Positions 11,066 to 21,339 of a stretch of DNA of 64,000 bases are shown piece by piece. The notes beneath the pieces are model-generated. The model was not told the DNA's origin, did not search any database, and saw only the letters and a program-made list of their open reading frames with translations. This stretch comes from Pristionchus mayeri (lineage: Eukaryota; Nematoda; Chromadorea; Rhabditida; Neodiplogasteridae). The DNA lies in contig BTRK01000006.1 in assembly GCA_036245805.1 (NCBI GenBank), forward strand, positions 3,203,613-3,267,612, given 5' to 3'. The stretch's first letter is position 1. Every line of letters starts with the position of its first letter. The position numbers were made by a program, and so were the translations under genes.

Positions 11066-12029
11066 ATGCTGCGCACAACCTTCTTCGTTTCCATCGGTGT
11101 CTCTCTCCTACTCGTTCTCATCTCGCTCTCAGTGATCTACCTGGAGCGACAGCAGGAGAGATTCGCCATCGATGACGATGAGGTACGCGAAGGATACGGT
11201 AGAGCAATGATCTGACTCTCTTCAGTTTGCACGCTCTCTCGTCTCTCTGATCGGCGAGAGAGCGTGCAAACTGAAGCGAGTCAGACGATTGCTCCTACGG
11301 TAGGATTTCTCATTACTTGCTTTCTCAACACGGAGATTCACTTGCATTCTGAGACTGATTTCTAGGTTGGAGTACTGTAAAGAATATATGCTACGCATAA
11401 CCTTTCTTGCTTGTTCAGGTCATCGTCAGGAACACTAACACCCACAAGTACATCCGTGCGCCGTATAGAAAGAGTTAGTTTTCTGCAAAAGATTTATGGC
11501 ACGCAGAGGATTCGATCCAACAAACATCGCCGTCCATTTCTAACGCCTTACCACTGATCCATACATTGTCAGATTTGTGCGAGTTCGTTGATCGGGTCGC
11601 GGACAAAAATGGCCTATTCACGCCGGTGAAGAACGAGGACGGCAGTTGGTCGTTGAAGAGCCACTGGAACAAGTAAAATTTTATTTTATTTTTGCAAATT
11701 TTGCTATTTTTTTACAAATTCGCTAAAAGGGGAGAGATCACACAGAAGGAAGAGAGTCAGGTGTTGATCAATGCTCACCATATCATACACTCTCTCGCTC
11801 ACTCTGATCGACGAGGTAGCGTGTGTTTTGGAGAGAGTCAGGCCATTCCTCCAGGCGTTGCACAATTCTTGCAAAGTGCCTCATCGATTATTTGCGAAAT
11901 TTCTATGCAAAATGTTGCAGATGGCTGAGTGCTTGGCCCAAAGGAAAGGTCTATACTCTGAAGACGAAGGGAAAGCGGGAGAAATTCAAGTGCGATGCGC
12001 CTGTGAAACCGAACCTTCCTAAAGCGTAA
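11066..12029 (+). CDS. Membrane-anchored fascin-like (beta-trefoil) protein (F1)
   Basis: Four exons with fully consistent phases: 11066-11182 (39 codons, phase 0), 11419-11473, 11573-11672 and 11921-12029, giving about 126 residues and a polyadenylation signal AATAAA at 12087. Exon 1 is a hydrophobic signal-anchor segment (SLLLVLISLSVIYLER). The rest has the fascin-type pattern: VIVRN..THKYIRA, then EDGSWSLKSHWNKWLSA, V.TL and REKFKC. Fascin folds are beta-trefoils that bind actin or, in other families, sugars; with an anchor this one should face the lumen or outside. Exon 1 is shared with the TSP1 genes rather than with the other fascin-like genes here, so F1 looks chimeric. A tRNA-like antisense segment fills most of intron 2. 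Function unknown. Confidence 0.75.
11202..11294. mobile_element. hAT-type hairpin MITE, GAGCAAT family (in F1 intron 1)
   Basis: Inverted ends GAGCAATGATCTGACTC and the complement GAGTCAGACGATTGCTC, flanked by ATACGGTA and CTACGGTA, an 8-bp target duplication with one mismatch. Other members: 12385, 32638, 36724 and the duplicated copy at about 61890. Confidence 0.85.
11497..11570 (-). pseudogene. tRNA-like sequence antisense in F1 intron 2
   Basis: Read on the minus strand it has an A-box-like GATCAGTGGTAAGGCG, a B-box-like GGATCGAATCC and a 3' end GCGTGCCA, about 74 nt in all. The acceptor arm does not pair properly, so it is a tRNA pseudogene or tRNA-derived remnant. It reaches the acceptor AG of exon 3. 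A shortened relative lies at the same place in F2 (30986-31040). Confidence 0.5.
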
Positions 12030-12384
12030 TTCGATTCTGCATAAATGTTTTTTTGCAAATGCAACGTTGTTTTGTTTTATCCATGCAATAAACAAAATTT
12101 CCAGAATTTGTATAGAACGATTTCGAAAAAAATGTAATTATTTTGAAATTTTATGATTGAATCGCACTCTCCCATCCTATCCGACCTCCGTGCCCGCTCA
12201 ATTTTAGTTTTTTTTTTGCAAAAGGGAAGAAATGGTGAGAAGAGAGAAGCAAAAGGGAACGGAACGGGGTGCTGCCCTAAAAGCTGAACTAGTTCTCCCT
12301 CCATTTTTTTCCGTTTCGCCTTCCTTTCTTCAAGTCACACACGGATAGCGAAAGTGAGAGGAGGAACGGGAGAAGCAGCGGACT

Positions 12385-12477
12385 GAGCAATCACCTGACT
12401 CTCTTCAGTTTGCACGCACTCTCGTCTCTCTGACCGGCGAGAGAGCGTGCAAATTGAAGATAGTGAGACCATTGCTC
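12385..12477. mobile_element. hAT-type hairpin MITE, GAGCAAT family
   Basis: Ends GAGCAATCACCTGACTC and ACCATTGCTC with a CTCTCTGACC core, flanked by AGCGGACT and AGTGGACT (8-bp target duplication, one mismatch). Lies between F1 and P2. Confidence 0.85.
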
Positions 12478-12485
12478 AGTGGACT

Positions 12486-13072
12486 CTTTGCACTATTCGT
12501 TCTATCTAGTCTCTCTAGCCTGCCTGTGAGCGTGTGTAGGCTAAAGCTCATCAGAACAGCTCCTGCCCTTGTACAGGTTCTGTAGTTCCGCTGACCCATT
12601 ATCGGTCAACACAAAGAAAAGGTGTGCCCAAGAAGGGGGAACAACGGCCGGATGGTGCGCACAGAGCAAACAGTTGTGATAAGTAGGGTGATATTTAGCC
12701 ATAAGCACTTCACACAAAAAAAGATCTCTAATTTTTCTAACCGACAAATGTGCGATACTACTTCTCTCGAATTTGACTCGTGAGGTGACACCTTCAGTGG
12801 TTCTCTTTATGTTACATGCTATCTACTGTTTCTGAAGATTATAGATCAAAACACAATTAGTGTGTCCAAAATGAAGCTTGTTAGGCTCAATTCTCCAATG
12901 GGATACGAGCACATCACAAAAAGTAGGGATATGGGGCCACTCTGATACTCACTCCTGATAGTGAACACTCTCTCGTTCCTCTGACCGACAGATGAATGCT
13001 AAAGCATGGAGGGTGGTCACGAACGGGAATTGCTGAGCGGTCGTTCCTTATTGGGATATTAGCAAAAAGTGA
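12486..13072. other. Intergenic region, no gene recognised
   Basis: Between the MITE and the P2 upstream block no exon series is seen. A degraded hairpin with CACTCTCTCG lies near 12965-13010. Confidence 0.4.
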
Positions 13073-13197
13073 AGAGAATTAAGCGGGTATCGCTCACTTT
13101 CACCACGGGTGTTCCATTGGAGTGAAGGGCGGGTTTTTAAGCTGTGGATCCACAACCGAGCCACGCATTGATCACTAATTGAGATAGCTCCCGAGCT
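13073..13197 (+). promoter_or_regulatory. Conserved upstream block of P2
   Basis: Counterpart, in gene orientation, of the P1 block at 3270-3425, 234-358 bp before the ATG. It keeps AGCGGGTATCGCT, GGGTGTTCC and GATCCACAACCGAGCCAC. A likely spliced-leader acceptor, TTATTTTGCAG, ends at 13407, 23 nt before the start codon. Confidence 0.5.
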
Positions 13198-13430
13198 AGG
13201 AGTTTTCATTTCTCTCGCTTAATTACCTTAGGGTTGACCCTCGGAAAGTGCACTTCGCGCAGCGGTTCGGAGAACATTCCCATCGTTACTGTCTAGTGGG
13301 TGGTTAGATCGTAAGCCAACCGTTACACTCCATTTCCAGTCATGCCGCAAATATATGCGCATTTTTGTGAAGCTTCTCCCTGCATTCGTTCAACAATTAT
13401 TTTGCAGATCCACTTCGAAAGTACCCTGTC

Positions 13431-14694
13431 ATGTCTCGCACCGCCTGGATTATCTTTGGCTTTTCCTCTGCCCTCCTCATGATCGTCTCCCTCTCGATCA
13501 TTTACTTCAAGTGGACGCCGGAGAATGAGCACGTGGATCGAAAACAGGCAAGACAGGGATACAGAAGGAGTATTATAAATGTTATGGTAGGGTTAGGGTC
13601 TGCTACCACAGGATAATAAAGGTAGGAATAATGCATGTTCAAAATTCGCGTAATCTTCACACTCTACATAGAGAGGCGAAAGTCAATGCTAAATGACCGT
13701 ATTGTCGGGATTAGAAATGGTCTAAAAATGTTTTTAAGGAGATCTGGCACATCGAGACTGATGCTCCTGATGGAAGGAAGGATGCCGTCTCGTCGTCATC
13801 GTCAACATCGACGACACCGACAATGACGTCCAATGTCTCGACGATGGACGGGAAATGACGCATTTATTTTTTGATTGTTATTTCACCGGTGTCACGTCGG
13901 CGAAAGACTGTACAGAATGAGAAGACCTTTCCCCGCGAAAACAACCCTAATTTCTTCAAAATTTTGATTGTTAATAATTTTTTTATTTCCAAAGTGTTGA
14001 TTGCAGGCTGCAATGTAGCGACGAGGAAGAGGTCATGCACGAAACAGTGTGGAAACTGTCCATGCACGTGAGTATTACCTGATCTTTGATCTTTAACAAA
14101 TGTACCTTCAGAATGCATACTCTCTGTATCAATTTATTGCTATATATTGCTCACTGCCCGCTCATGATGGAACATATTCAATAACTGCCATATTTTGAGC
14201 ATCTCATTTCAGCGGTCCCTCCGAGGACGTCGGTCCGTGCGGCCTGGACCTCTGCCGCTTCCCCTCGCCCGTCGGCACCTGCTGCGGGGGCCTGAAGAAG
14301 TCTCTCAATTGTAAGTTATATAGAAATTCCGTAATTATTATCATCATATCACGAAAATATAATTTTCGGCACTAGGTCGGATAATCACCGTCGGATGATA
14401 ACCAAGTGGATGATAACCAAAAAATGGATCAACAGATTTTTTTGGATATCATCCAGTAGGTTACTATCCGACGGTGATCATCCCACCTAGTTTGCCATTT
14501 TTGACTCACTCGGTGGAAATAGAAATTACGAGTATATTTCAGCCCAAACGAACAAATTCTTCTGTGGCACCGAAGGCGTTCCTTCAGCCAAGTGCAGATC
14601 AGCCAGACTAAGGTTATTTTGTATTCTGTGAATATTTTTAATTAATGTGATTGGCGAAATTCTGATTTAACAATACAGTGTGCAATGCTCCTAA
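13431..14694 (+). CDS. TSP1-type membrane protein paralogue, first half of TSP1 not found (P2)
   Basis: Exons: 13431-13547 (39 codons, anchor), probable Ser/Thr stalk from about 13738, 14007-14067 (RKRSCTKQCGNCPC), 14213-14310 (PCGLDLCRFPSPVGTCC), 14543-14612 (NKFFCGTEG) and 14679-14694 (stop TAA). The last four match P1 exon for exon in length (61, 98 and 70 versus 61, 98 and 67 nt) and phase. Intron 1 starts with GC (CAG then GCAAGA), keeping exon 1 at the family length of 117 nt. I could not find the exon carrying WSEWV and CPTTCGG between 13800 and 14006, so the TSP1 domain may lack its first strand; the stalk donor is also unresolved. It may therefore be decaying or alternatively built. 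Confidence 0.65.
14368..14496. mobile_element. Hairpin MITE, GGCACTAGGTCGG family (in P2 intron)
   Basis: Left end GGCACTAGGTCGGATAATC, right end GATCATCCCACCTAGTTTGCC, arms containing ACCGTCGGATGATAACC. The same family occurs at 23361 (with an 8-bp target duplication), 20582, 37518, 45413 and, nested, 47866. Confidence 0.75.
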
Positions 14695-14699
14695 AATCA

Positions 14700-15369
14700 G
14701 CTCCATAGCTAGTATCGAAATGATTATGAGGAAAGGTAAATCAGTTAGAAACGACCAGAACAACCGAAAGCCAAAATGAAGTCATTAACTAGAAATGTGA
14801 AGCGTTTATGGGAGGAATCCTTTTTTGGAACGAGACCAGTATCTCGACTCGCTTTTCCACTAACATTTTAATTAGAGGGAGATGATAAGGACACCGCGCT
14901 TTAGGGCAATTGCGATTTCGTGGTCGATACATTACGCTTTTTTCATTTCGTACGAAACCACCTACCACAACCTGTTTCCCTTTCTGATCTTCCCGCATAA
15001 TGGATAGATTATACTTAGTTTTTTGTTGAGGGCATTCGCTTTGAACTAGAAATTCCTATTTTCCGCGGGGGTTGGGGGGTCCTCTTGTACTTGTATGTAT
15101 AGTGATTTTGCATTTTTGTGCATCGTTTGTTGTCGGACAGCGTCCAATGGTTGTCGACCTCCAATTTATCCGAACCGAGTTGATTGTTTCACTGGTCACT
15201 GGGTAATTCGAGGACGCTCTAGCGAACTTTCAACTGATGCAGAGACAATGAGAATGCAGACCGCACTGTATGTCGATCTCCTTGTTTCAATGGTCATTGG
15301 GTACTTCGAGGTTAGGCTCTGCAATATTTAGTTTTACCGACCTGATCGGACTGTTTCGATGGTCACAGA
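14700..15369. other. Intergenic DNA with a short repeated motif
   Basis: No gene recognised. A unit close to TTGTTTCAATGGTCATTGGG followed by TAATTCGAGG occurs at about 15182 and 15281, and its first half at 15346, where a TTAA-type MITE interrupts it. Confidence 0.5.
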
Positions 15370-15665
15370 TTAAAGGAGTGCTCCGGGGAATGAATGTTAG
15401 GGAGTCCCACCACGAAAATTCTGCGCTCTCAGTGGGAAACTGTAGCGAATTGAGCCCGTGAGAGAGGTTAGAATTATGAAGAGTGAGTGAAACATAAACG
15501 AACGAGGCGTTACCCTGCGCTGTCACTGAACTTTGCCCGCGTGTAAATAGCCTTAGAGGCGCTTGTGGAACTTCGTACAAAGTAATATTTGATCGGGTGA
15601 GTGAGCTCTACAACAGCCATGTTGTCACTATGGATGGATGGATATTCCCCGGAGCACCCCTTTAA
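15370..15665. mobile_element. TTAA-flanked MITE, copy 1
   Basis: Terminal inverted repeats AAAGGAGTGCTCCGGGGAAT and its complement ATTCCCCGGAGCACCCCTTT, flanked by TTAA on both sides, which suggests a piggyBac-type mobiliser. Over 90% alike to 24886-25149 by eye. Confidence 0.8.
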
Positions 15666-15669
15666 TGAG

Positions 15670-16460
15670 CCAACTTGAGAGATTTTGGAAAACGATCGCG
15701 GTTGCTACAGCGTATCTCATTGTCCCGACGGTGTCTCAATGAGCATCTAGTTTATGTTATTGTAGCTTAGAATGGAGTAAAAAGTCCAAATTTAATGCTA
15801 GTAGCCTCTGGTTTTGCAAGTCATGTATCGGAAGTCATGTAGTTTCATTTTGGAAGCAGCAAAACTATTTTATCTCAAGTGAATCAACTTTTAATTTTAT
15901 GAGTTATGAAGGCTCAAAATAATCAAAAATTAGATTTTTTGTGTGTGTCGTTGCTAGAATCCGAATATTTGCGTTGATTACAAGTAGTGGCTTGATCAGA
16001 TAGATGCGCCGGAAATGCTTTCACATTCTATTGCAGATGATCGCGATGATTTCGTCTGCTCTACCACATCATCTGATTCATCACACGTCGTCATTAATCG
16101 CCCATCGACACTAATTACTAATTAGAAATACTAATTAGTGTCAACTGTTATTCATCGTGCCAATTTTCTCGCCCCTTGCCGTGTGCCACTTTCTTCACAA
16201 TCACGCATATTCGAACATTATAATAAACAGTGTTTATTTGTGTTCGGTTAAGGCATCGTGAAGGACATTGATTCACATAGTTTTAAAGATGTTGTGATGT
16301 TGTGAAGTGAACACATACAAGCAACGAGAACTCGTGAAAATCAAAACAGTGGGGAAGGCTGGCCAAAATAGCAATTTCACAAATTGAGAAAATCACATGA
16401 TTGAGAAAACAAAGAAATAAGGAAGGAAAACGGTAGTGAGAGAGAGATAGAGCTTAGGAA
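15670..16460. other. Intergenic region, no gene recognised
   Basis: AT-rich sequence with small local palindromes such as TACTAATTAG near 16110-16140. No exons or RNA genes were seen. Confidence 0.4.
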
Positions 16461-16464
16461 CATG

Positions 16465-17364
16465 AAAGTGCGCTCAGATTGCTCGATTGGACGGGACTCA
16501 TCAATAAACGAATCCCATACGATGAATGAACTAAGATCAGTCAATTTCGCATTAACACCTTTGAAAGATAGGCAAATAAAGAAGCTAATGCAATGCAATG
16601 TACCTCAGTAGCCCACCGTGATCTCCCTCGTGTTTCAGTTGTGTTGCGAATATAAGTTACTTTCATTACCAAGGTTTTGAAAAAAAAGAACATGCAAAAT
16701 AATATTTAAAAAACGTTTTCCGAATGGTGCGAATGGATGGATCTTTCAATCTAATATTATTTTTGTTGGGCTAATTTAAACTCCTCTTGCACGTCATACA
16801 AGTAAATTACAAAAGTAAACATATTGTTTTATTATTTGACAAGAACAAGTCAAACAATTCTCCGTACAAGGTAAACAGTAATTTTTATTCATTTGGAAAC
16901 TGAATATCGATCCCCTTGCTTGATGGCATCTTCCCATCCATCCACAACTCTGCCAATAATTGCATAGTCCTTTTCGCAGGTGAATCGGGCCCATAATTCT
17001 TGCTTGGGCACAGTGTAGACTCTCCTGCCATCGGTGCTCAGCCACCTCAAAAGCACATGAAGTAGTTCTCCTGAGCATCGAAACAATGATCCAGAGGGTC
17101 AGAAACAGCGATTTTAAGAAAACTTGTGAAAGCTGTGCCAGACTTTGTTTTAGGCGACCTGATTCACAGTATCATCAAATTTGAAAAATAATTATCTAAT
17201 TTCAAATTCGATCATTACGTAAATATTTGGATTAGTTTCTTGTGTATTTTGAGTGCACGCTGACATTTAGTTAAAAGTCTTGATCTTTCATTAGTAAATA
17301 CGATGTTGAGATTCAATACCCTCTGGCGCTCTTGAACGACCAGCTCCTGTCCTTGTTCCGTACG
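16465..17364 (-). repeat. Inverted duplicate of 31097-31996
   Basis: About 900 bp nearly identical in reverse orientation to the region holding exons 3 and 4 of F2. One limit is at GTACGG inside exon 3; the other is near GAAAGTGCGC. Coordinates sum to about 48461 throughout. Confidence 0.9.
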
Positions 17365-17375
17365 GAATTGTCCTT

Positions 17376-17600
17376 ATGCTTACGCTCGAAAGGTCGGGCC
17401 AACTCGGGTCGAGACGGGCCGAGTCGAGCCAGTCGGGCCAAGTCGGGCCAGTCGAGCCGCTCGACTCTTCACTCTCGAAGTCGGGCCCGATCGGGTTAGC
17501 ACCATCTTCGAGCGGCCCGAGTGTTCAGGCTCGAGTCGAGCTGAGCCCGAGTCGAGTTTGAGAGTCGGGTGCTCGACTGGCCGGACTCGGTTTGACCAAC
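17376..17600. repeat. GGGCCGAGTC minisatellite, copy 1
   Basis: Irregular tandem array of ~10-bp units built from TCGGGCC and GAGTCGAGCC. It shares flanking words with 30490-30690 (CGACTCTTCACTCTCGA, ACCAACCCTA) in the same orientation, so both belong to one dispersed repeat family. Confidence 0.75.
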
Positions 17601-17861
17601 CCTAGTAGGGATGTGAAACCCTTCATTTCTGAGTCTGTGTTCAGAAATCTCACTATCTCTCAGAAATCCACAAAGGCGGTTAGCAGACATGAACAGCATA
17701 AAAGTTCTTACAATTTGATCCTGTTTAGATCCTTTTTAGATATTGGACGAGGCATAATAACTCCAACTACCCTCGCGGCCATTCCTTGCCAGAATATTCC
17801 TTATGATAAATACCCTATGCAAATTCCGGCATTATATCACCAAAAGATACCTTTCCATCGT

Positions 17862-17915
17862 GGGGCTCGAACGCCCACTTTAGGAAGTCGGGATGGTGCG
17901 TGATCAGGTCTTATC
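17862..17915 (-). pseudogene. tRNA 3'-half-like fragment
   Basis: On the minus strand GTGGGCGTTCGAGCCCCAC looks like a tRNA T-arm and B box followed by an acceptor-like tail. No matching D-arm or acceptor 5' strand is present. Fragment only. Confidence 0.3.
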
Positions 17916-18436
17916 GTCATAGGCACGGAGAATCTTGTTGAATGTGACCGAGAGGAGATACTGCGTGTCCTTGCACTCATCGAAGAACGAAGCTGAAAAT
18001 TCGAATTTTCATGTGCGATTGAACCACCCGTAATCTTAAATGTAAACGCTCCTTTCAGTATTACATTATGAAATATTTATTGATACATGCAAATGCTGAG
18101 TTCTAGCAATGATTTCATGGTCACTGCATTCTCTACATTCTCAGCTCTACTGGTCTACGGATGACCGTGGCGAGAACTGTAAACTCTAGCTAGCCCGCTC
18201 CGCGGGAAAGTCTCCGATTAAATATGGGAAAAGCACGAAGAATTAATATTCATTTCTGGCGAAACCGTTCCTAGCCGAAACGTACAGCGTTCCTCCTGCC
18301 GGGTTGACGAATCCGCAGCGCCGAGCGAAATGAGAGAGCAAATGAGGAGTAGAGCAAGCATCGCTGCCTTGTGATAACGAAAAAAAAAGATAATTTATAC
18401 TGCCGCTGCTGCGCTCTCTGCAAATATATTTCCCAC

Positions 18437-18548
18437 TGCATTTCGTAATCCGGGCATTCGTCTCTTCATTTCACATACTCTCTAGAGCGGCTGAGTGGTG
18501 AGAGAGTGTGTAAAATGAAGAGACCATGATATCGTTTATTGAACTGTA
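18437..18548. mobile_element. hAT-type hairpin MITE, TAGAGTTCG family
   Basis: Diverged ends (TGCATTTCGTAATCC and GAACTGTA) but perfect 8-bp target duplication TTTCCCAC at 18429-18436 and 18549-18556. The core has ACTCTCTAG and GAGAGAGTGTG. Confidence 0.8.
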
Positions 18549-18821
18549 TTTCCCACGTTACGCTAGTGCTGGCATGATTTGCATGAGATCCGATTCTTGA
18601 AAAAATAGTCGTGCTGAACCAACTATTTGTGCAACCTGATATCTGAAATTTGCATATTTATGTATCCAATAACTTCTTTGTCGAAATATGCAGCTAGGCA
18701 TTGATATAGCTGGAATTCTAATCACTAAATTGTTTAAAAAGGATTCGTGCTGAACCAACTATTGTTTTGCGGCCCGAAATCATAAAAATGTTATAATTAT
18801 GGCACATGTTGACCAATCGTT

Positions 18822-19240
18822 TTCATATTCTCAGGATCATCTGGAATTGTGATTACGATCATTTTGATGCTTTGATCGGGTCTCTAGCTAGTCTAGAAGC
18901 CGAGATCTCAATTTCGGACCCTGTTTTTGCAGCACGGCTGCAGCCAATGTGCGACCGCGCAGCACTTTCAAAAATGTATGCTGGGCAGGCCTCGTTCATA
19001 TCTCCAACCTCAGAAAGTTTGGCAAAAAAATATATGTAAGAATAAAGCCGTTTTGAAAACGTGCAGATTGATTGCGTCATTAATAAGCAATAACTAAGCA
19101 ATGACGTCATGTCATAATATTATGACCATAATGTCCGATGAATTTGATACATCATACCTTAGTACCAGTATGATGCCTTTCCTGGGCAAAAATTTGCAAC
19201 AAATTCAAAAAATGCCCGGTGACTTTCCGGCGCGACTGTA
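18822..19240 (+). repeat. Dispersed repeat R, copy 2 (empty mariner site)
   Basis: Direct relative of 3847-4228 plus 5130-5180. At about 19188-19200 the sequence reads through GGGCAAAAATTTGCAACAAATTC, where copy 1 has a mariner insertion. Confidence 0.75.
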
Positions 19241-19494
19241 CTTCGCTTATAACCATAGCACTGGCCGATCGATGGATTGACAAGGCTCGGAAAAGTACTG
19301 TAACGGAAAAGTACACAAATATGATGTACATGAAAACACGTTGCACGTAGTGTTTTTCAAATCAATTTCGTTCTTTGCAACGATCTATCCCATATCGGTG
19401 CCTAGGTGTGCAATTGTTGAGAAAAAACGTGTTCTTCGCTTATTCATATGTTTATTTATTCTCAATTTCATATTCGTTTGCAAGTGCGTGTTTA

Positions 19495-21337
19495 TCAATA
19501 CGCGACGCAGCTGAACTTCTCCCGCAATCCGCGCTCATTCGAAGTGCGCACTGATCCGTCTTCATTAGCGCTCAGCCACCTGAAAGAAAAAAGCGCTGTC
19601 GACAAAGTTTTTTTTTATTTTTTCGTCACATATTCAAAGTTGCCCAACACTGGCGGCGAGGTGTTTTCAGACCATGAATTCATGGTGGAGCGCTTCCCCC
19701 TCAAATCGAGGGGCGAAGCAACTCTTGCAAAACTCCGCAACTATTTACTGTTTTTAACACAAAATTGTCAAATATTCACCTATTTCTCGTGTTGCTCAGC
19801 AGGGACCAGGTGCCATCGGCATTCTGGAAGGGCGTCCAGAGACAGGAAGGCACCGACGGACAGCGTCACCACAGCTGTTGATTAGTATTGTAAATAGGCC
19901 AGACAAGTCGAATATGTATTTGTTTGTATTCGTTTCGAGAATTATGTGTTTGTGTATGTTTGTGTTCGTATAAATTAGAGTTCGTAATTCGGGTCACCGT
20001 CACTTCATTGCAAACACTCTCTCGGCCGGTCGATCGGTGAGAGAGTGTGTAGAATAAAGAGGCCGTGGTTTCATTTCTCGAACTCTAATATGAGTTAATA
20101 TTTGTCGTTTAAACGTACTAAATCTTCCGGCGCGCAGGTACAACGGCTTTGGTTCAGCGAATGCCTTTACGAAGATCTGAAAATGAACCAATTTTTGTCA
20201 ATCTTGGTTTCCAATTTCACTTTGGCATTTTTGCTGGTATCACTCACATCTCCATTCGTTTCCCCGATGAACCAGTGCCGCCACTCCTTCGTTGCAGGCA
20301 CAAGATCTACCTGTTTAATTAGTATTAATTATATTAATTATTATCAATTATATTAATTAGCATTAATTAACATAGTTAGTAATTCAACTTGATTCATTTG
20401 TTTCAGGCACAAGATATACCTGTTTGGATTTGATTATTAATTAGTATTAATTAACATAATTACTAATTGACTTTAAACCACGTGCATCTTCGATTTCCGG
20501 TTGGCGCGCAGGTAAGTTCCGAACATGGACATCAGACCCTTCTTGCCGCCACATTCGTCCATGAAGACTCCTGTAAAATGCATTAGGTCGGGTGTGAACG
20601 ATGACGTCATGCGGCGTTTGTTATATCAAAGGCGGCATGACGTCATAGTTCTTATCCGACCTAGTACCCTTGAAAAGCCATTAACTAATCATTGAGGGAT
20701 ATCAAATATCAGTGACTTATTGACTCTTATTGGAGCTAGTTCGGATGTGCTCTATAAAAACCGTCTTTCATATATGAAAGGCATACCGAATGCCATATCT
20801 TGACGGATTTTCTCATCCAAAGCAAACTTGTCCAATCGCTCGTTCACTTTGCCCAGGAACTGCTTTTCCTGAGAATTTATATACATCATTAATTTAGCTC
20901 TCAGTTTCACTAATTTCTCGAAGTTCAACAAGAATGTGCGAAATACAATTTTAAAAAGTCCTTTCATAAAACTCTAGTCACGATGCTCACCTCTTCCGCA
21001 ATGTCTTCCTTCAGTTGAGTAACCAGTGGCGAATTAACGTCTGAAATCGAATCAAACAGTAATATTCATATATTTGCACTCATTCGCTATGAAAATTGAG
21101 ATCGAATTTTCAAAATATTCACAAAGGAGGGAATTGGTTAAATTTGCCTATTGCAACTGTGTTTTTTTTCGCGTGAAACGACTCGCTTTGTCTGCATCTC
21201 TCCAGCCAAATCGACTAGAGTGTATACAAAATAAACAAATAATTTTCAAAAAAACCTAACTTACACTCGCCCGCCTCGGGTAGGATGAACGTGAAAACTT
21301 CCAGCACAAGGAGCGAAGAGAAGACGAGAAGGAGCAT
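19495..21337 (-). CDS. Secreted fascin-like protein with one frameshift (F4)
   Basis: Exons: 21337-21265, 21040-20991, 20868-20787, 20570-20482, 20310-20248, 20176-20119, 19874-19780 and 19579-19495. Phases agree at every junction. Exon 1 encodes a signal peptide (MLLLVFSSLLVLEVFTFILP). Exons 2-3 are charged and helical (QLKEDIAEE, KVNERLDKFALDEK). From exon 4 on, a fascin or beta-trefoil pattern appears: FGTYLRANRK, TKEWRHWFIGETNGD, IFVKAF, LYLRAGRF, then NADGTWSLLSNTRNRWLSANEDG and LREKFSC, ending VAY. Exon 7 starts in one frame and must shift by one base near 19839 to reach WTPFQNADG. If the sequence is correct the gene is broken there; otherwise it is an assembly error. A TAGAGTTCG-family MITE lies in intron 6. 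About 190 residues if restored. Confidence 0.65.
19976..20087. mobile_element. hAT-type hairpin MITE, TAGAGTTCG family (in F4 intron 6)
   Basis: Ends TAGAGTTCGTAATTCGGG and TTTCTCGAACTCTA, long CTCTCTCG hairpin. No clear target duplication. Confidence 0.8.
20582..20668. mobile_element. Small hairpin MITE, TAGGTCGG family (in F4 intron 3)
   Basis: TAGGTCGGGTGTGAACGATGACG on the left is returned as GACGTCATAGTTCTTATCCGACCTA on the right, around a short AT-rich loop. Related copies: 37518-37600, 45413-45502 and 47866-48050. Confidence 0.7.
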
Positions 21338-21339
21338 TT

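Larger units (their letters stand above)
6757..11307 (+). repeat. 4.55-kb segmental duplication, copy A
   Basis: Almost identical to 57443-62002 in direct orientation, with scattered substitutions and a few small indels. The left limit is at the word AATTCAAGTCTAACGACC; the right limit is after TACGGTAGGATT inside intron 1 of F1, about 13 bp beyond a hairpin MITE. The block carries degenerate tandem repeats, a 2.3-kb foldback and exon 1 of F1. Part of it (about 7345-8250) also occurs inverted at 56579-57442. Confidence 0.9.
16889..17992 (-). pseudogene. Broken fascin-like gene (F3)
   Basis: Three pieces read in order: 17992-17904, beginning SFFDECKDTQ and containing FNKILRAYDDK, which matches exon 4 of F4; 17364-17321, the last part of exon 3 (NKDRSWSFKSARG); and 17045-16889, exon 4 (WLSTDGRRVYT, ARFTCEK). 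Between the first two pieces a TCGGGCC minisatellite replaces exon 2 and the start of exon 3, and no N-terminal exons were found upstream of 18000. A truncated gene is the simplest reading. The end of the first piece overlaps a tRNA-like fragment. Confidence 0.6.
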
